Source: Hyalangium ruber (lineage in GTDB: Bacteria; Myxococcota; Myxococcia; Myxococcales; Myxococcaceae). From it: 64,000 nt of DNA. Positions 54,528 through 62,796 of this stretch are shown piece by piece (the first letter of the stretch is position 1; each line of letters starts with the position of its first letter). The position numbers and the translations under genes are program-made. The DNA is taken from positions 310,001 through 374,000 of the forward strand of contig NZ_JAXIVS010000003.1 of NCBI RefSeq assembly GCF_034259325.1, written 5' to 3'. The notes below the pieces were generated by a model, which worked only from the letters and a program-made list of their open reading frames with translations, searched no databases and was not told the DNA's origin.

Positions 54528-55637
54528 ATGGGAATCGCGGAGCGCAAGGCCGCCAGCCAGTTCGAGGAGACAACCTACCCGAAGCTGAAGAAGGACATCG
54601 ACACGGCCGCCCACTTCGAGGTGCCCGTCGAGGTGGACTGGAACAGCCTGGCCCTCGAGGGCTACGACCACCTCTATGAGGAGGCGTGGCCCAAGGTCTT
54701 CTTCACGCCGCTGATCGAGGCGCTCAAGGCCATCGGCACCGACGCGCTGGGCCGCGAGGTGCTGCGCGGCACGCTCAAGCGCGTCGTCATCCGCAACAGC
54801 AAGGGCGTCTCCTCGGGCTCGAGCATGGTCCACTTCCAGGACGGCGTGCTCACGCTGGACCACGAGCCCTTCTCCAACGTGGACTATGTGCAGGACCGCC
54901 AGGAGGCCATCCAGAAGGCGCTGGAGTCCGCGCCGGAGGACAGCGCGTCCCCGGACGACACGCTCGCCGCGTTCCTGTCCTGGAATGCCAAGGGCGTGAA
55001 CGCCACCCTGCAGGTGCTGCAGCGCCTCTTCTGGCGGCAGCAGGCGGGCATCCCCTTGGTGCTGCCGCGCATGACGCTCCTGCTGCGCAGCGGGCGCGGC
55101 GTCACCGGCATCCTGCGCGAGGTGCTGGAGGATCGCCACGAGGGCCACTCCGTGCTCGTGCATGTCCCCCGGGAGAGCGGCATGCCCTATGAGGACGTGG
55201 TCATCGTCCCGGTGGGCACCATCGAGGCCATCTCGGTGCATGACGTGTCGGCGTTCGGCTCGCTGCGGCGGGATGCACCGCCCACGCCCTCGCTGCTCCA
55301 GCTCCGACGCCGGCTGGCCGCGCTGGAGACACAGCTGCGCGGGCTGGTGGAGACGCCGATCAGCGTGGGCCTCGGGCCCGAGGTGAAGGCGACCTCCGCC
55401 ACGGAGCTGCGGGCGCTCGGATTCCTGGCGGACCGGGCGAGCGAGGTGATGGAGGCGCTGGCGCGCGACAAGGTCGGCAAGGCCGCGCTGCGCGAGAAGA
55501 TCCAGCACATCCACCTGAGCGTGTCCGACAAGGGCGTGAAGCTCACTGGCCACACCTTGGGGCTGTCCACCGGCGCTCGCCCGGTGGACTGGTACACGCG
55601 CGGGGAGTTGGAGCAGGCAGTCCAATCCGCCCTGTAG
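54528..55637 (+). CDS. Conserved-looking soluble protein, unknown function
   Basis: A 369-residue protein with no signal or membrane helix; a strong CCAGGAGG site stands five bases before the ATG. The first half has Trp/Tyr-rich helical and strand segments (VDWNSLALEGYDHLYEEAWPKVFFTPLIEALKAIG, LRGTLKRVVIRNS, VHFQDGVLTLDHEPFSNVDYVQDRQEAIQKAL), the middle is beta-rich (LVLPRMTLLLRSGRGVTGIL, DVVIVPVGTIEAISVHDV), and the end has a leucine-rich helical pair. I do not recognise a family. Its codon use is that of the main genome, not of the island downstream. Confidence 0.75.
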   Translation: MGIAERKAASQFEETTYPKLKKDIDTAAHFEVPVEVDWNSLALEGYDHLYEEAWPKVFFTPLIEALKAIGTDALGREVLRGTLKRVVIRNSKGVSSGSSMVHFQDGVLTLDHEPFSNVDYVQDRQEAIQKALESAPEDSASPDDTLAAFLSWNAKGVNATLQVLQRLFWRQQAGIPLVLPRMTLLLRSGRGVTGILREVLEDRHEGHSVLVHVPRESGMPYEDVVIVPVGTIEAISVHDVSAFGSLRRDAPPTPSLLQLRRRLAALETQLRGLVETPISVGLGPEVKATSATELRALGFLADRASEVMEALARDKVGKAALREKIQHIHLSVSDKGVKLTGHTLGLSTGARPVDWYTRGELEQAVQSAL

Positions 55638-55660
55638 GCGGCTCGCGCCCTAGCCGGGGG

Positions 55661-56326
55661 TCAGAAGCGACCCCCCAGCCCCAGCGCCGCGCTCTTTCCA
55701 GAGATGGCCAGCACCGGCTGAAAGCTGGCCATCGAGGCGAGGCGCGGAGCGGAGTTCGCGCCATGGGACAGCTCATATCCCACCACCGCGCCAATCAGGG
55801 AGAAGATGGGGATGGGAAAGGGCTTGAGGTCGTCATTGGTGATCAGCACCGAGTTGATGGCCCCCGCCGCCACCGCGACCCCCGTGCCCAAGAGTGCTCC
55901 CATGAAGGTTCCCTTGCCGCGCGCGAGCTTCCCACCCCACCAGACGCCCAGAGGCGCCCCGACGACCATGCCCACGGCCGCGCCGTAGAGCGCTTCGTTC
56001 AAGCACCGGAAATAGCCCGGGTTGCCCAGGTCGAACGCCTCGCATATCGCCCCCCCGGCGAAGAAGCCGGGAACGCCCATCGTCGCGGAGGTCACCAGCA
56101 TCGCGCCGACCTCCGCCGTCACGCGCATCACCGGGTGGATGCGCTGGACGGGCTCGGCCTCTCGGGGAACTTCCACCAGCCTCAGGGACGCGGGCGTCTC
56201 GGTGCCAGGAATCCGCTCGGCCTCAGGGGCCAGCTCCTGTGCGGCGAGGCCTATTCCCGGCACCACGAGCAGCAGGAACACTAGCAGTGCCAGTTCTTGA
56301 GACCACGGGTTCTTGGGTGTGCGCAT
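55661..56326 (-). CDS. Glycine-rich membrane protein, unknown function
   Basis: A 221-residue protein with an N-terminal signal or anchor helix (SQELALLVFLLLVVPGIGLAAQ) and three further hydrophobic, Gly-rich segments (GAMLVTSATMGVPGFFAGGAIC, YGAAVGMVVGAPLGVWWGG, TFMGALLGTGVAVAAGAINSVLI, then PIPIFSLIGAVVGYELSHG). The GxxxG spacing of the middle helices is like glycine-zipper proteins that oligomerise in membranes. The start at 56326 is chosen for a GGAG just upstream, over a TTG at 56356. The gene is convergent with the unknown gene before it. Confidence 0.7.
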   Translation of the reverse strand: MRTPKNPWSQELALLVFLLLVVPGIGLAAQELAPEAERIPGTETPASLRLVEVPREAEPVQRIHPVMRVTAEVGAMLVTSATMGVPGFFAGGAICEAFDLGNPGYFRCLNEALYGAAVGMVVGAPLGVWWGGKLARGKGTFMGALLGTGVAVAAGAINSVLITNDDLKPFPIPIFSLIGAVVGYELSHGANSAPRLASMASFQPVLAISGKSAALGLGGRF

Positions 56327-56576
56327 GCTCCGCAGCGGGTGCAACGGGGAGACCAAAGCCTACCTCCGGGCACTTAGTCGAAGCTGATGGCTCCCTCGCT
56401 GCACAGTCATACAGGCGTGTGCAGCCATTGGCACAGCGGTCGCCCGAGCCCACGACGCACTCCGGGTGCGACCCGTCCAACCACACCTTCAGATCTTCAG
56501 CCTGATACGCAGTGTCTTCAGCGGAGACAAGGAACGAGTCCCCACAGTACTTCCTACAAAACCGCTGCTCAGGCAA
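56326..56576 (-). other. Cys-rich open frame, possible gene remnant
   Basis: The 276-base gap between the two minus-strand genes contains a frame opening at a TTG (56576) whose first 70 residues look protein-like: CRKYCGDSF, HPECVVGSGDRCANGCTRLYDC, TKCPEVG, seven or eight cysteines in all. A stop lies only nine codons upstream, there is no ATG and no ribosome site, and the frame then runs antisense-free into the next gene. It could be the remnant of a secreted Cys-rich protein. Confidence 0.25.
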
Positions 56577-56586
56577 ATTCTGAATG

Positions 56587-56610
56587 CTAACTGAGTCTCG
56601 TCTCAGTTAG
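56587..56610 (-). terminator. Hairpin at the end of the nuclease gene
   Basis: CTAACTGAG (56587-56595) pairs perfectly with CTCAGTTAG (56602-56610) over a 6-base loop. It overlaps the stop codon of the GIY-YIG gene. A T-run is missing, so termination is only likely, but a perfect 9-bp stem at a gene end is good support. Confidence 0.5.
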
Positions 56611-56974
56611 ACGGCAGTGGCTGATGCCACGCTCGTCTGTCAGCGACCAGCACATAGAGGTAGTTCGGTCGCGGAATGCGCACAACCCCCTCTCCTCCCG
56701 GAGCCACGTTCTCAAGATCTAGCAAGAAGTTGCTCTGTCGGGCATTCTCAATCAGGTTTCGCTCCATGGCTTGGACGATCTCGGGCGTAAATGCTTTGTA
56801 GAGAAGCACCATCTTTGTCCATCCATCAGAGGCATGACTCACCCAGCGTCGCTGGGGATGTGCAGTCGCACCGACATACACCCGCCGCCACACACTTCTG
56901 TAGCCATTAAGTTTTAGCTTGATGTGCGCTATGGCTTTTTTGTGTCCAATACGCACAATCTTGTTTTCAATCAT
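56603..56974 (-). CDS. GIY-YIG-superfamily nuclease-like protein
   Basis: A 123-residue protein. The core VYVGATAHPQRRWVSHASDGW corresponds to the YIG strand, the catalytic Arg (PQRRW) and the conserved His of GIY-YIG nucleases; MERNLIENARQ carries the metal-binding Glu and LENVAPGGEG the Asn near the end. The GIY half is degenerate (NGY). GIY-YIG enzymes cut DNA with one metal ion and occur in homing, repair and restriction. The ATG has AGAGGG just upstream. Codon use is much richer in A and T than in the genes before 56.3 kb, a sign of recent transfer. The gene marks the left part of the island. Confidence 0.7.
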   Translation of the reverse strand: MIENKIVRIGHKKAIAHIKLKLNGYRSVWRRVYVGATAHPQRRWVSHASDGWTKMVLLYKAFTPEIVQAMERNLIENARQSNFLLDLENVAPGGEGVVRIPRPNYLYVLVADRRAWHQPLPSN

Positions 56975-57146
56975 TTAGCCCTCTATACAGCAAGAACTAC
57001 ACGCTTGCCAGAACCTCTATCGTCGGAGGGCTCCTAGACATCCCAAGAGCCCTCTGACATGCCCAATCCAGAGTGCCTAAAAAGCAAGAACTGGAGTTCA
57101 CCAAACTGAGGTTGCTTTCCATCAATGCTGTCTTCTCTGGTTGCTC

Positions 57147-57347
57147 CTAGTGCGTCGTGTAAGCGCCCACTCCTCCAAGTAATCCTGCGCCAATGGCAGC
57201 CCCGACAGGACCTCCAACCATCGAGCCAAGCACGGCTCCAATGACCGCTCCCACTGCTGCTCCTCTTGCGGGTCGACGATGCTGCGGAGGAATGATCTCC
57301 CAAGCCTCATCCCTAATAGCCCTATCGACCTTGTCGTTCTTCTTCAT
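57147..57347 (-). CDS. Glycine-zipper mini-protein
   Basis: A 66-residue protein: a charged first half (MKKNDKVDRAIRDEAWEIIPPQHRRP) followed by a Gly/Ala/Val membrane segment GAVIGAVLGSMVGGPVGAAIGAGLLGGVGAY with regular GxxxG spacing. An excellent GGAGG site nine bases before the ATG decides the start and argues for real expression. Short glycine-zipper peptides insert into membranes and can form pores (holins, bacteriocin-like or toxin peptides) or act as anchors. It lies in the low-GC island between the nuclease gene and the MITE, pointing away from the GTPase operon. Its role is not known. Confidence 0.65.
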   Translation of the reverse strand: MKKNDKVDRAIRDEAWEIIPPQHRRPARGAAVGAVIGAVLGSMVGGPVGAAIGAGLLGGVGAYTTH

Positions 57348-57670
57348 AAGTATGTACCTCCAGTAGGTTGCGATGCCTTCATCAGCAGGTACTGTGCCAA
57401 TGCTCTTCGAGAGCGCGGCAACCAAGCACGTGTGTGAATGCACCTTAAAAAACCCAATCAAATCGAAGACATGCCAGCCAGAGGCCGTGCAGGCGCTGTA
57501 GGCAAATATACTCCTTGATCCCACTCTAACCGATAGCCGCACCATGCTAGAGAATAGCGGGGACAACGAAACCGTTGTCTGGGAGCAATGAGTTCATTGT
57601 CGAGGACCTAGGTGCGCTCGCCTCAAGGTCACGCCACCCCCTACGACAACCTTGCCCCACAGCCGCGTTA
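57348..57670. other. Gene-free stretch with one short hairpin
   Basis: No convincing gene is seen in these 323 bases. They hold a perfect 7-bp inverted repeat (GACAACG-AAAC-CGTTGTC, 57562-57579), which could be an operator or a remnant terminator, and the upstream region of the glycine-zipper gene. The open frames here lack ribosome sites and have low-complexity, Arg/Ser-rich translations. Confidence 0.5.
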
Positions 57671-57878
57671 GAGGGTGTTGAACAGGAGCGAGCAACCAAG
57701 CTTCGTGAGCCTCCACGGGTCGCAGTCGGCACGGCTCGCTGGCCCACTGGTCGGAAATGTCGGGGGTTTGGGCGCTCGATAAGTCCCGACATTCCCGAAC
57801 AGTCACCCGCGTAGGTCGCCCCCGGGGCTAGAGTTGGAGACGCTGCCGCCTACTTCCCTGCTCCTGCTCAACACCCTC
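57671..57878. mobile_element. 208-bp MITE with 19-bp terminal inverted repeats
   Basis: The left end GAGGGTGTTGAACAGGAGC (57671-57689) is the reverse complement of 57860-57878 with one mismatch. Both ends abut the trinucleotide TTA (57668-57670 and 57879-57881), a 3-base target duplication. There is no room for a transposase. The GAGGGTGTTG end and a TNA-type duplication are what I know of IS5-family (IS1031-like) elements, so an IS5-type transposase elsewhere probably moved it. Confidence 0.7.
57756..57793. repeat. Inverted repeat inside the MITE, possible activator site
   Basis: AATGTCGGG (57756-57764) and CCCGACATT (57785-57793) form a perfect 9-bp inverted repeat 20 bases apart. It lies 130-170 bases upstream of the sigma-54 promoter, the usual distance of an enhancer for a bacterial enhancer-binding protein. 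A structural role in the element is the other possibility. Confidence 0.35.
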
Positions 57879-57922
57879 TTAGCCTCTCGCACTCCGGGGT
57901 CGCGATTGCCTAGGGCTTGAAG

Positions 57923-57938
57923 TGGCACGCTCTTTGCC
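57923..57938 (+). promoter_or_regulatory. Sigma-54 (-24/-12) promoter of the GTPase operon
   Basis: TGGCACGCTCTTTGCC has the invariant GG at 57924-57925 and GC at 57936-57937 with exactly ten bases between, and it matches the consensus TGGCAC-N5-TTGC at all ten defined positions. The transcript would start near 57949, about 24 bases before the GTPase ATG, leaving room for the GGGAGG ribosome site at 57961-57966. Confidence 0.8.
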
Positions 57939-57972
57939 ATATCCGCTCAGACTGTGCTACGGGAGGCGCATC

Positions 57973-59922
57973 ATGGCCAAGCGACGTTCGGATGTTGTAG
58001 CAGTATTTGAGGAACGCAAGCAGAGAATCCTAGATCTAGCAAAGACTCTAAAGGGGCTCGCCGCTGAGCGTGAGGACGCTGAGGCAGTGAACGTCCTTAG
58101 CGATTTCGTCGAGCGGTTCCAGCAAAATCGCTTTCTGCTACTCATCGTCGGAGACTTTAAGAGTGGCAAGTCCACGCTAGTTAATGCTCTCGTGGGGCGC
58201 CCCGTTTGCCCAGTCAAGGCCACGCCACGTACAGCTAAAGTAACGCGGCTCACCGCAACCGAAGCAGACGGTGTTGAGCGGGTCGACATTCACTTCATTG
58301 AGGACCGGCCATCCGAGCGTGTACAACTAGGAGAAGTGCCTCTCGATGAACTGGTTGCTGTGGGAGGTAGCCGCTCGAATGATGTACAAATGGTCGATGT
58401 ATTCATCCGGCCAGGGGATACCCTCCTTCGCCATCCGGTTCGGCTTGTGGACACACCGGGGCTTGGATCAAGCAACGAGGAGCATTCCAAGATCACTCGG
58501 GACTACATGCAGCACACAGATGCACTCGTAGTGGTATTCTCCGCATCGAAGCCTTTCTCCGACTCAGAGCGCGATTTTCTTCTCACGTTTCGGCAATTAC
58601 TGGATCGAGCCGTCTTCGTCGTGAATCAGATTGACCGCGTCAGCGATGATGAACGCGATGAAGTGTTAGGTCATATTCGTCATGGATTGAAGGAAGACGT
58701 ACTTGGAGCCGATGCGGCTGACCCCGTACTGCTTCCCGTTGCAAGTCGCCGGGCCTTGGACCTTCTCAAGGAGGGTGCCAACTACGACGATGAAGCCCTC
58801 ATCAAAACGGGACTGCCTGCAATCGTTGATGCCATCGAACATCACCTTGCGCAGGCTCATGCTACGAAGCTCCTCAAGAATATTGCGGAGCAACAACAAC
58901 AAGTAACCGCAGCACTTGTCCATCAAGCGATGCTAGCGACGGAGGGACTCGAAGCGGCTGGTCCTTTGGCACACGGCTTTCGAAGCCGTAAGAAGAAGCT
59001 TTTATCAGAACTTGATCGCATGGCTTCTCGACGAGATTACGCCATGCCTTTGCAGAAGGACCAGCAGAGCCTCCTAGATGCAGTGCATCCCGCAGCGGAA
59101 ACGCTACGTAACGCACTGAACCAGAAAGTGGAGAACTGGATCACGGCCTGTGCCTCGGAGGAGGCGTGCAAGAAAAGTCTTGCAGCTATCTTCGCCAAAG
59201 AACTTACCGGCATGCTTGAAGACCTCGATCACCAACTCGCAACTCAGTATAGGCGGATCGGGACAACTGCTTACAAGAACATACACATCCTGTTTCGAGA
59301 TATGGAGACAGCAACACGTCAAGTCATCACCTCGGATCATGCACAAAGCTCGACGAACGACGATAGCCTTGCACGTGGAGCTGCGGGCCTTTCAAGCTTG
59401 AGCGCGTTCGCCAACAGCATGGGAGGCCCAACGGGTGGCTACGGCATCGTAGCATCTGCGCTTTCACAGGCGCTTGCCCCGTCTGCTGGTTTACAGTTTC
59501 TTTCGATTGCGACCGTAGTTACCACTCTGCTCGCAGGATTTGCCGGACCAGTGGGCTGGGTTGTGGCAGGGATTACTGGATTACTCACTGCCATATTTGG
59601 ATTCTCTCGCTCCTCCTCATGGCGCGAGCGTGTCATTAGCAGCGTCCGCACCAAAGTGGAAGAAGAAGTCATTCCATCACTAAATCAAGCCATGCAACAA
59701 TCCATCCACGCTTTTGCTCAAGGACTTATTACAGAGCTAGACTCTCGCGTGCATACTGTTAGGCAACGTCTTGGCGCAGTAGTGGAGGAAGTCTCGCGAG
59801 AAATAGACAGGGAAGAGAGGCGCCGCAAGGAAGAGATTGCTCGGCTGAAGGCTTTCCGGCAGCGCGTTGAGGCAGTCCAAGAATCTCTCAAGGCATTTAC
59901 ATCTTCGCTACAAGAGTCCTAA
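57973..59922 (+). CDS. Dynamin-like GTPase with membrane hairpin
   Basis: A 649-residue large GTPase. P-loop G60-DFKSGKS-67, the switch Thr region PRTAKVT (84-91), G3 D160-TPG and G4 NQID (218-221) are all present. A long helical middle region follows (about 300-500), then a hydrophobic hairpin at about 506-542 (IATVVTTLLAGFAG ... GWVVAGITGLLTAIFGF) and a C-terminal charged coiled coil ending SSLQES. This is the layout of bacterial dynamin-like proteins that bind and remodel membranes. GGGAGG decides the ATG at 57973. The gene lies behind a sigma-54 promoter and 43 bases before its likely activator gene. Codons are A/T-rich, unlike the host background. Confidence 0.88.
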   Translation: MAKRRSDVVAVFEERKQRILDLAKTLKGLAAEREDAEAVNVLSDFVERFQQNRFLLLIVGDFKSGKSTLVNALVGRPVCPVKATPRTAKVTRLTATEADGVERVDIHFIEDRPSERVQLGEVPLDELVAVGGSRSNDVQMVDVFIRPGDTLLRHPVRLVDTPGLGSSNEEHSKITRDYMQHTDALVVVFSASKPFSDSERDFLLTFRQLLDRAVFVVNQIDRVSDDERDEVLGHIRHGLKEDVLGADAADPVLLPVASRRALDLLKEGANYDDEALIKTGLPAIVDAIEHHLAQAHATKLLKNIAEQQQQVTAALVHQAMLATEGLEAAGPLAHGFRSRKKKLLSELDRMASRRDYAMPLQKDQQSLLDAVHPAAETLRNALNQKVENWITACASEEACKKSLAAIFAKELTGMLEDLDHQLATQYRRIGTTAYKNIHILFRDMETATRQVITSDHAQSSTNDDSLARGAAGLSSLSAFANSMGGPTGGYGIVASALSQALAPSAGLQFLSIATVVTTLLAGFAGPVGWVVAGITGLLTAIFGFSRSSSWRERVISSVRTKVEEEVIPSLNQAMQQSIHAFAQGLITELDSRVHTVRQRLGAVVEEVSREIDREERRRKEEIARLKAFRQRVEAVQESLKAFTSSLQES

Positions 59923-59965
59923 TCAGCAGAGAACTGTCACTGCCCAAGGAGAACTCGCCTAGCCT

Positions 59966-61048
59966 ATGAATGCACAGCAGAACCCCATCCCCCGCTACTT
60001 GAAGGGCGAGGATCCACGGACCCATGAACTCTTCCGAGATCTCTGTCGGTATGCTCGGACGCGTGAGCCTATTCTTATTCTTGGCGAGACAGGGACTGGG
60101 AAGGAGATTGTCGCGCAAGAAATACATGCACAAAGTCACCGTCGAGATAAACATTTCCAGCCTGTCAACTGCGCTGGATTAGCTCACGACCTCGCCGGAA
60201 GCGAGCTGTTTGGCCATGAAAAAGGCGCCTTCACTGGAGCAGGCAGAAAACGTCCTGGGCTAATCCGCGAAGCAGATGGTGGCACCTTATTCCTTGACGA
60301 GTTTGGAGACCTCCCTCAATCGGTGCAGGTCATGCTCTTGAGGTTTCTGCAAGACAGTTCTATTCGCGGCACAGGTGCAGACAAAACCGAAACTCTAAAT
60401 GTCCGCATTATTGCTGCCACCAACAGAGATATCGAAGGCGAGGCACAAACTGGCAACTTCAGGCGAGACCTTATCGCTCGATTCCAGAAAATTCTGCGAC
60501 TTGCTCCACTAAGGGAACGCCCCGGCGACATACACTCCCTTGCTCTAGCATTCATTCAAAAGCACGCAGGGCAAGAAGGTATGAATCCTTCGGCTCACTC
60601 ATTAAGCCTTGCTGCTTTAAACCTTCTTGGGTCGCAACGATGGCCTGACAATGTCCGCCAACTTGAACGCGCGATCAAAGACGCACTAATCACAACGTAT
60701 GACCAAGCACCAGCCTGCTTAGATATTCACCATTTCAGCAATCTCCAAGAACATCCTTCCTCAAAGGATTCGGCAGTGGATAGCGCGTCTCATGAGGCAA
60801 CGAATGCCCTCCAGCATCTAGCCGAGAGTATTTTATCAGGGCTTTGCAGCGGGGACCTACAACCTGAGAAACTCCCCTTATTGGCTGATCGATTCTTCGT
60901 GCTGCCACTTGAACATTATTTAGCGCAAGCGTTCCTCAAGCGTTTTAGCGGAAAGAGCGCCGAGGAAATGGCCGACAAGCTATTCACGTACAAGTCAGCT
61001 GAGGCAGTCCGCCGTTTCTTGCGAAAGCCCGCACGTAGCCGCACCTAA
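59966..61048 (+). CDS. Receiver-less sigma-54 activator (enhancer-binding protein)
   Basis: A 360-residue protein that begins almost directly with the AAA+ domain: Walker A GETGTGKE (40-47), the sigma-54 contact loop GAFTGA (87-92), Walker B GGTLFLDE (105-112), sensor I AATNRD and [12 protein letters not shown]. There is no receiver, GAF or other N-terminal input domain, so it should be active when made or be controlled by a partner. The last 110 residues are not a standard Fis domain, but the end ([24 protein letters not shown]) can form a helix-turn-helix. It follows the GTPase gene after 43 bases with an AAGGAG site and is the obvious activator of the sigma-54 promoter in front of the operon. 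Confidence 0.9.
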   Translation: MNAQQNPIPRYLKGEDPRTHELFRDLCRYARTREPILILGETGTGKEIVAQEIHAQSHRRDKHFQPVNCAGLAHDLAGSELFGHEKGAFTGAGRKRPGLIREADGGTLFLDEFGDLPQSVQVMLLRFLQDSSIRGTGADKTETLNVRIIAATNRDIEGEAQTGNFRRDLIARFQKILRLAPLRERPGDIHSLALAFIQKHAGQEGMNPSAHSLSLAALNLLGSQRWPDNVRQLERAIKDALITTYDQAPACLDIHHFSNLQEHPSSKDSAVDSASHEATNALQHLAESILSGLCSGDLQPEKLPLLADRFFVLPLEHYLAQAFLKRFSGKSAEEMADKLFTYKSAEAVRRFLRKPARSRT

Positions 61049-61108
61049 CACGCCAAGGGCGAGAGAACTCGCTGCTGAAACCATCATGAGCCACCATCCG
61101 CCCTAAGC

Positions 61109-62785
61109 TCAGGGCTTCTTGATGAACGTCAGCGGCGCACGGTCATTGCGCCCCTTGCCCGCCGTGCGCAGCGCCACCGGGTCCAGCCCCGACAGGTACA
61201 GGGCCGTGGAGTACACGTGCCCCGCGTCGGTGATGAAGCTGTTGGCGTTCTTCGTCCGGCCGGAGAGGAGCAGGCCCGTGTCCGGGCTGTACGCCGGGTC
61301 CAGCGTGCCGTCCGGCATGATGGGGATACCCTCCAGCGAGGTGCTGCCCACGCGGCCCCACTGGGTGTTGCCGCGCACCGTGCCGCCCAGGAACGCCACG
61401 CTGCTCACGCGCCAGTGCTGGCAGCAATCCTGGCCCATGATTTCATCGTACTTCTGCACGTCGGTCAGCCCCGAGCTGGCGAGGATGCCCTCCACGTCGC
61501 CGCTGATGGTGCGCCCCATCTCCGAGGCCAACACGATGGTGGTGAAGTCGTAGTAGCTCTTGCCCGTGTCGCCGTACTGCGTGGCCTTCAGCTTCGCCAC
61601 CAACGTCTTGAGCGGCGACCACAGGTTCTTGCGCATGTTGTTGGTCTGGTCGCTCTGCCCCTGGTTGTTCATGATGGAGCGACGGTCCCGGTGCGAGTCG
61701 TACAGGCGCAGCCCGCGGTTCTCGATGAAGAAGCCGATGGAGAGCCCCTTCGTCATCATCTCGTAGGTCATCAACGCCTGGACGTTGGTGTTCGGGTTCT
61801 CCTTGGAGCGAGCGGGGTTGCCGTTGATGGAGCCCGCCTCGGTCGTCTCATCCGCCGCGGTGATGCCGAACTCGCTGCGCAGCGTGGGGTCCTTGAACAT
61901 CGTCGTCGGATCGATGGTCGTGGTCCCGCCCGCCGTGAGCGCGCGGTGGATGGTGAGCGCGGAGGCGAAGGCACGCACCGACTCGCCGTTCTGCTCGTTG
62001 ACCAGGTTGGCCTGCAGGTTGTCGGTGAACTGGCGGATGCGCGCGTCCCGCTGCCCCTGGGCCACGCTGCCCAGCGAGCTGAGGCGGTTGCGCATGTCCG
62101 TCGGCGTCTTGCCGTAGAGCGTATGCGCGTGTACCGGCCCGAGCTTCTCGTAGTAGCCGGTGCCCTCGGGGTACGAGGGGATGGACAGCTCGCCATCCGA
62201 GAGCCAGCGGTGCCAGCTCACGTGCGGCAGCAGGTAGCCGGTGCCGTACGCCTCGCAGAAGGCCTGCATCACCGTGCGCTCATCCTGCTGACGGGCGCCC
62301 GAGAGCGAGGAGCGGTACTTGCCGTAGTGGTACTCCCAGCGCCCGCCGGAGTGGAACGTGTTGCCGTTGTGGCTGGAGACCACCGCCATGTCCGAGAAGA
62401 GCGGCAGCCCGTCCTCGGCCAGGTACCCATAGGTGATGTTGCCCGAGGTGCGCGGCGGGTTGAGCGGGCTGGTGCCGTAGTTCTTCGGCCGGTAGCGGTG
62501 CTGGCTCCACGTGGGCGTGGGGCGCAGCGTGCCCGCGGGGATGACCCGCGTCCCGTCATTGGGCGTATGGACGGGGTTGAACATCGAGTACCCGTCCCAG
62601 CCACCCTCCTGGAACCAGTAGATGAGGAAGCGGGGCGTGGCGTTGAGCTCGGCGGCGGCGGCCTCGGCGATGCCCAGCTCCTTCGCCGTGCCCGGCACGC
62701 CGAAGCTGCGGAAGAAGCGGAGCCAGTCCAGCGTGCTGATGGCGGTGCCGGCGAGCGCACCCGAGAGGAATTGGCGGCGGTTCAT
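61109..62785 (-). CDS. Tat-exported DUF1501-like protein
   Basis: A 558-residue protein with a Tat-type signal (MNRRQFLSGALAG). The mature part opens with FLIYWFQEGGWDGYSMFNPV and has SDMAVVSSHNGNTFHSGG and, near the end, TTIVLASEMGRTISGD and a Gly-rich segment with DAGHVYSTALYLSGLDP, which recall the alkaline-phosphatase-like DUF1501 family of Tat proteins. Its length (about 560) is somewhat above the usual. The gene lies 11 bases behind the CxxCH gene on the same strand, a pairing seen in many myxobacteria and planctomycetes (DUF1501 with a heme or DUF1592-type partner). The ATG is preceded by GGAACC-like purines. Normal high-GC codon use resumes here. Confidence 0.75.
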   Translation of the reverse strand: MNRRQFLSGALAGTAISTLDWLRFFRSFGVPGTAKELGIAEAAAAELNATPRFLIYWFQEGGWDGYSMFNPVHTPNDGTRVIPAGTLRPTPTWSQHRYRPKNYGTSPLNPPRTSGNITYGYLAEDGLPLFSDMAVVSSHNGNTFHSGGRWEYHYGKYRSSLSGARQQDERTVMQAFCEAYGTGYLLPHVSWHRWLSDGELSIPSYPEGTGYYEKLGPVHAHTLYGKTPTDMRNRLSSLGSVAQGQRDARIRQFTDNLQANLVNEQNGESVRAFASALTIHRALTAGGTTTIDPTTMFKDPTLRSEFGITAADETTEAGSINGNPARSKENPNTNVQALMTYEMMTKGLSIGFFIENRGLRLYDSHRDRRSIMNNQGQSDQTNNMRKNLWSPLKTLVAKLKATQYGDTGKSYYDFTTIVLASEMGRTISGDVEGILASSGLTDVQKYDEIMGQDCCQHWRVSSVAFLGGTVRGNTQWGRVGSTSLEGIPIMPDGTLDPAYSPDTGLLLSGRTKNANSFITDAGHVYSTALYLSGLDPVALRTAGKGRNDRAPLTFIKKP

Positions 62786-62796
62786 GGGGCGGTTCC

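Noticed and set aside
57034-57303. Minus-strand frame of 89 codons between the nuclease and glycine-zipper genes.
   Set aside because: It overlaps the glycine-zipper gene in another frame, and that gene has the strong ribosome site; the longer frame is Ser/Arg/Trp-rich without features.
57547-57806. Small frames on both strands across the left end of the MITE, considered as a residual transposase.
   Set aside because: They cross the element border and show no DDE or helix-turn-helix pattern; the element is too short for a transposase.
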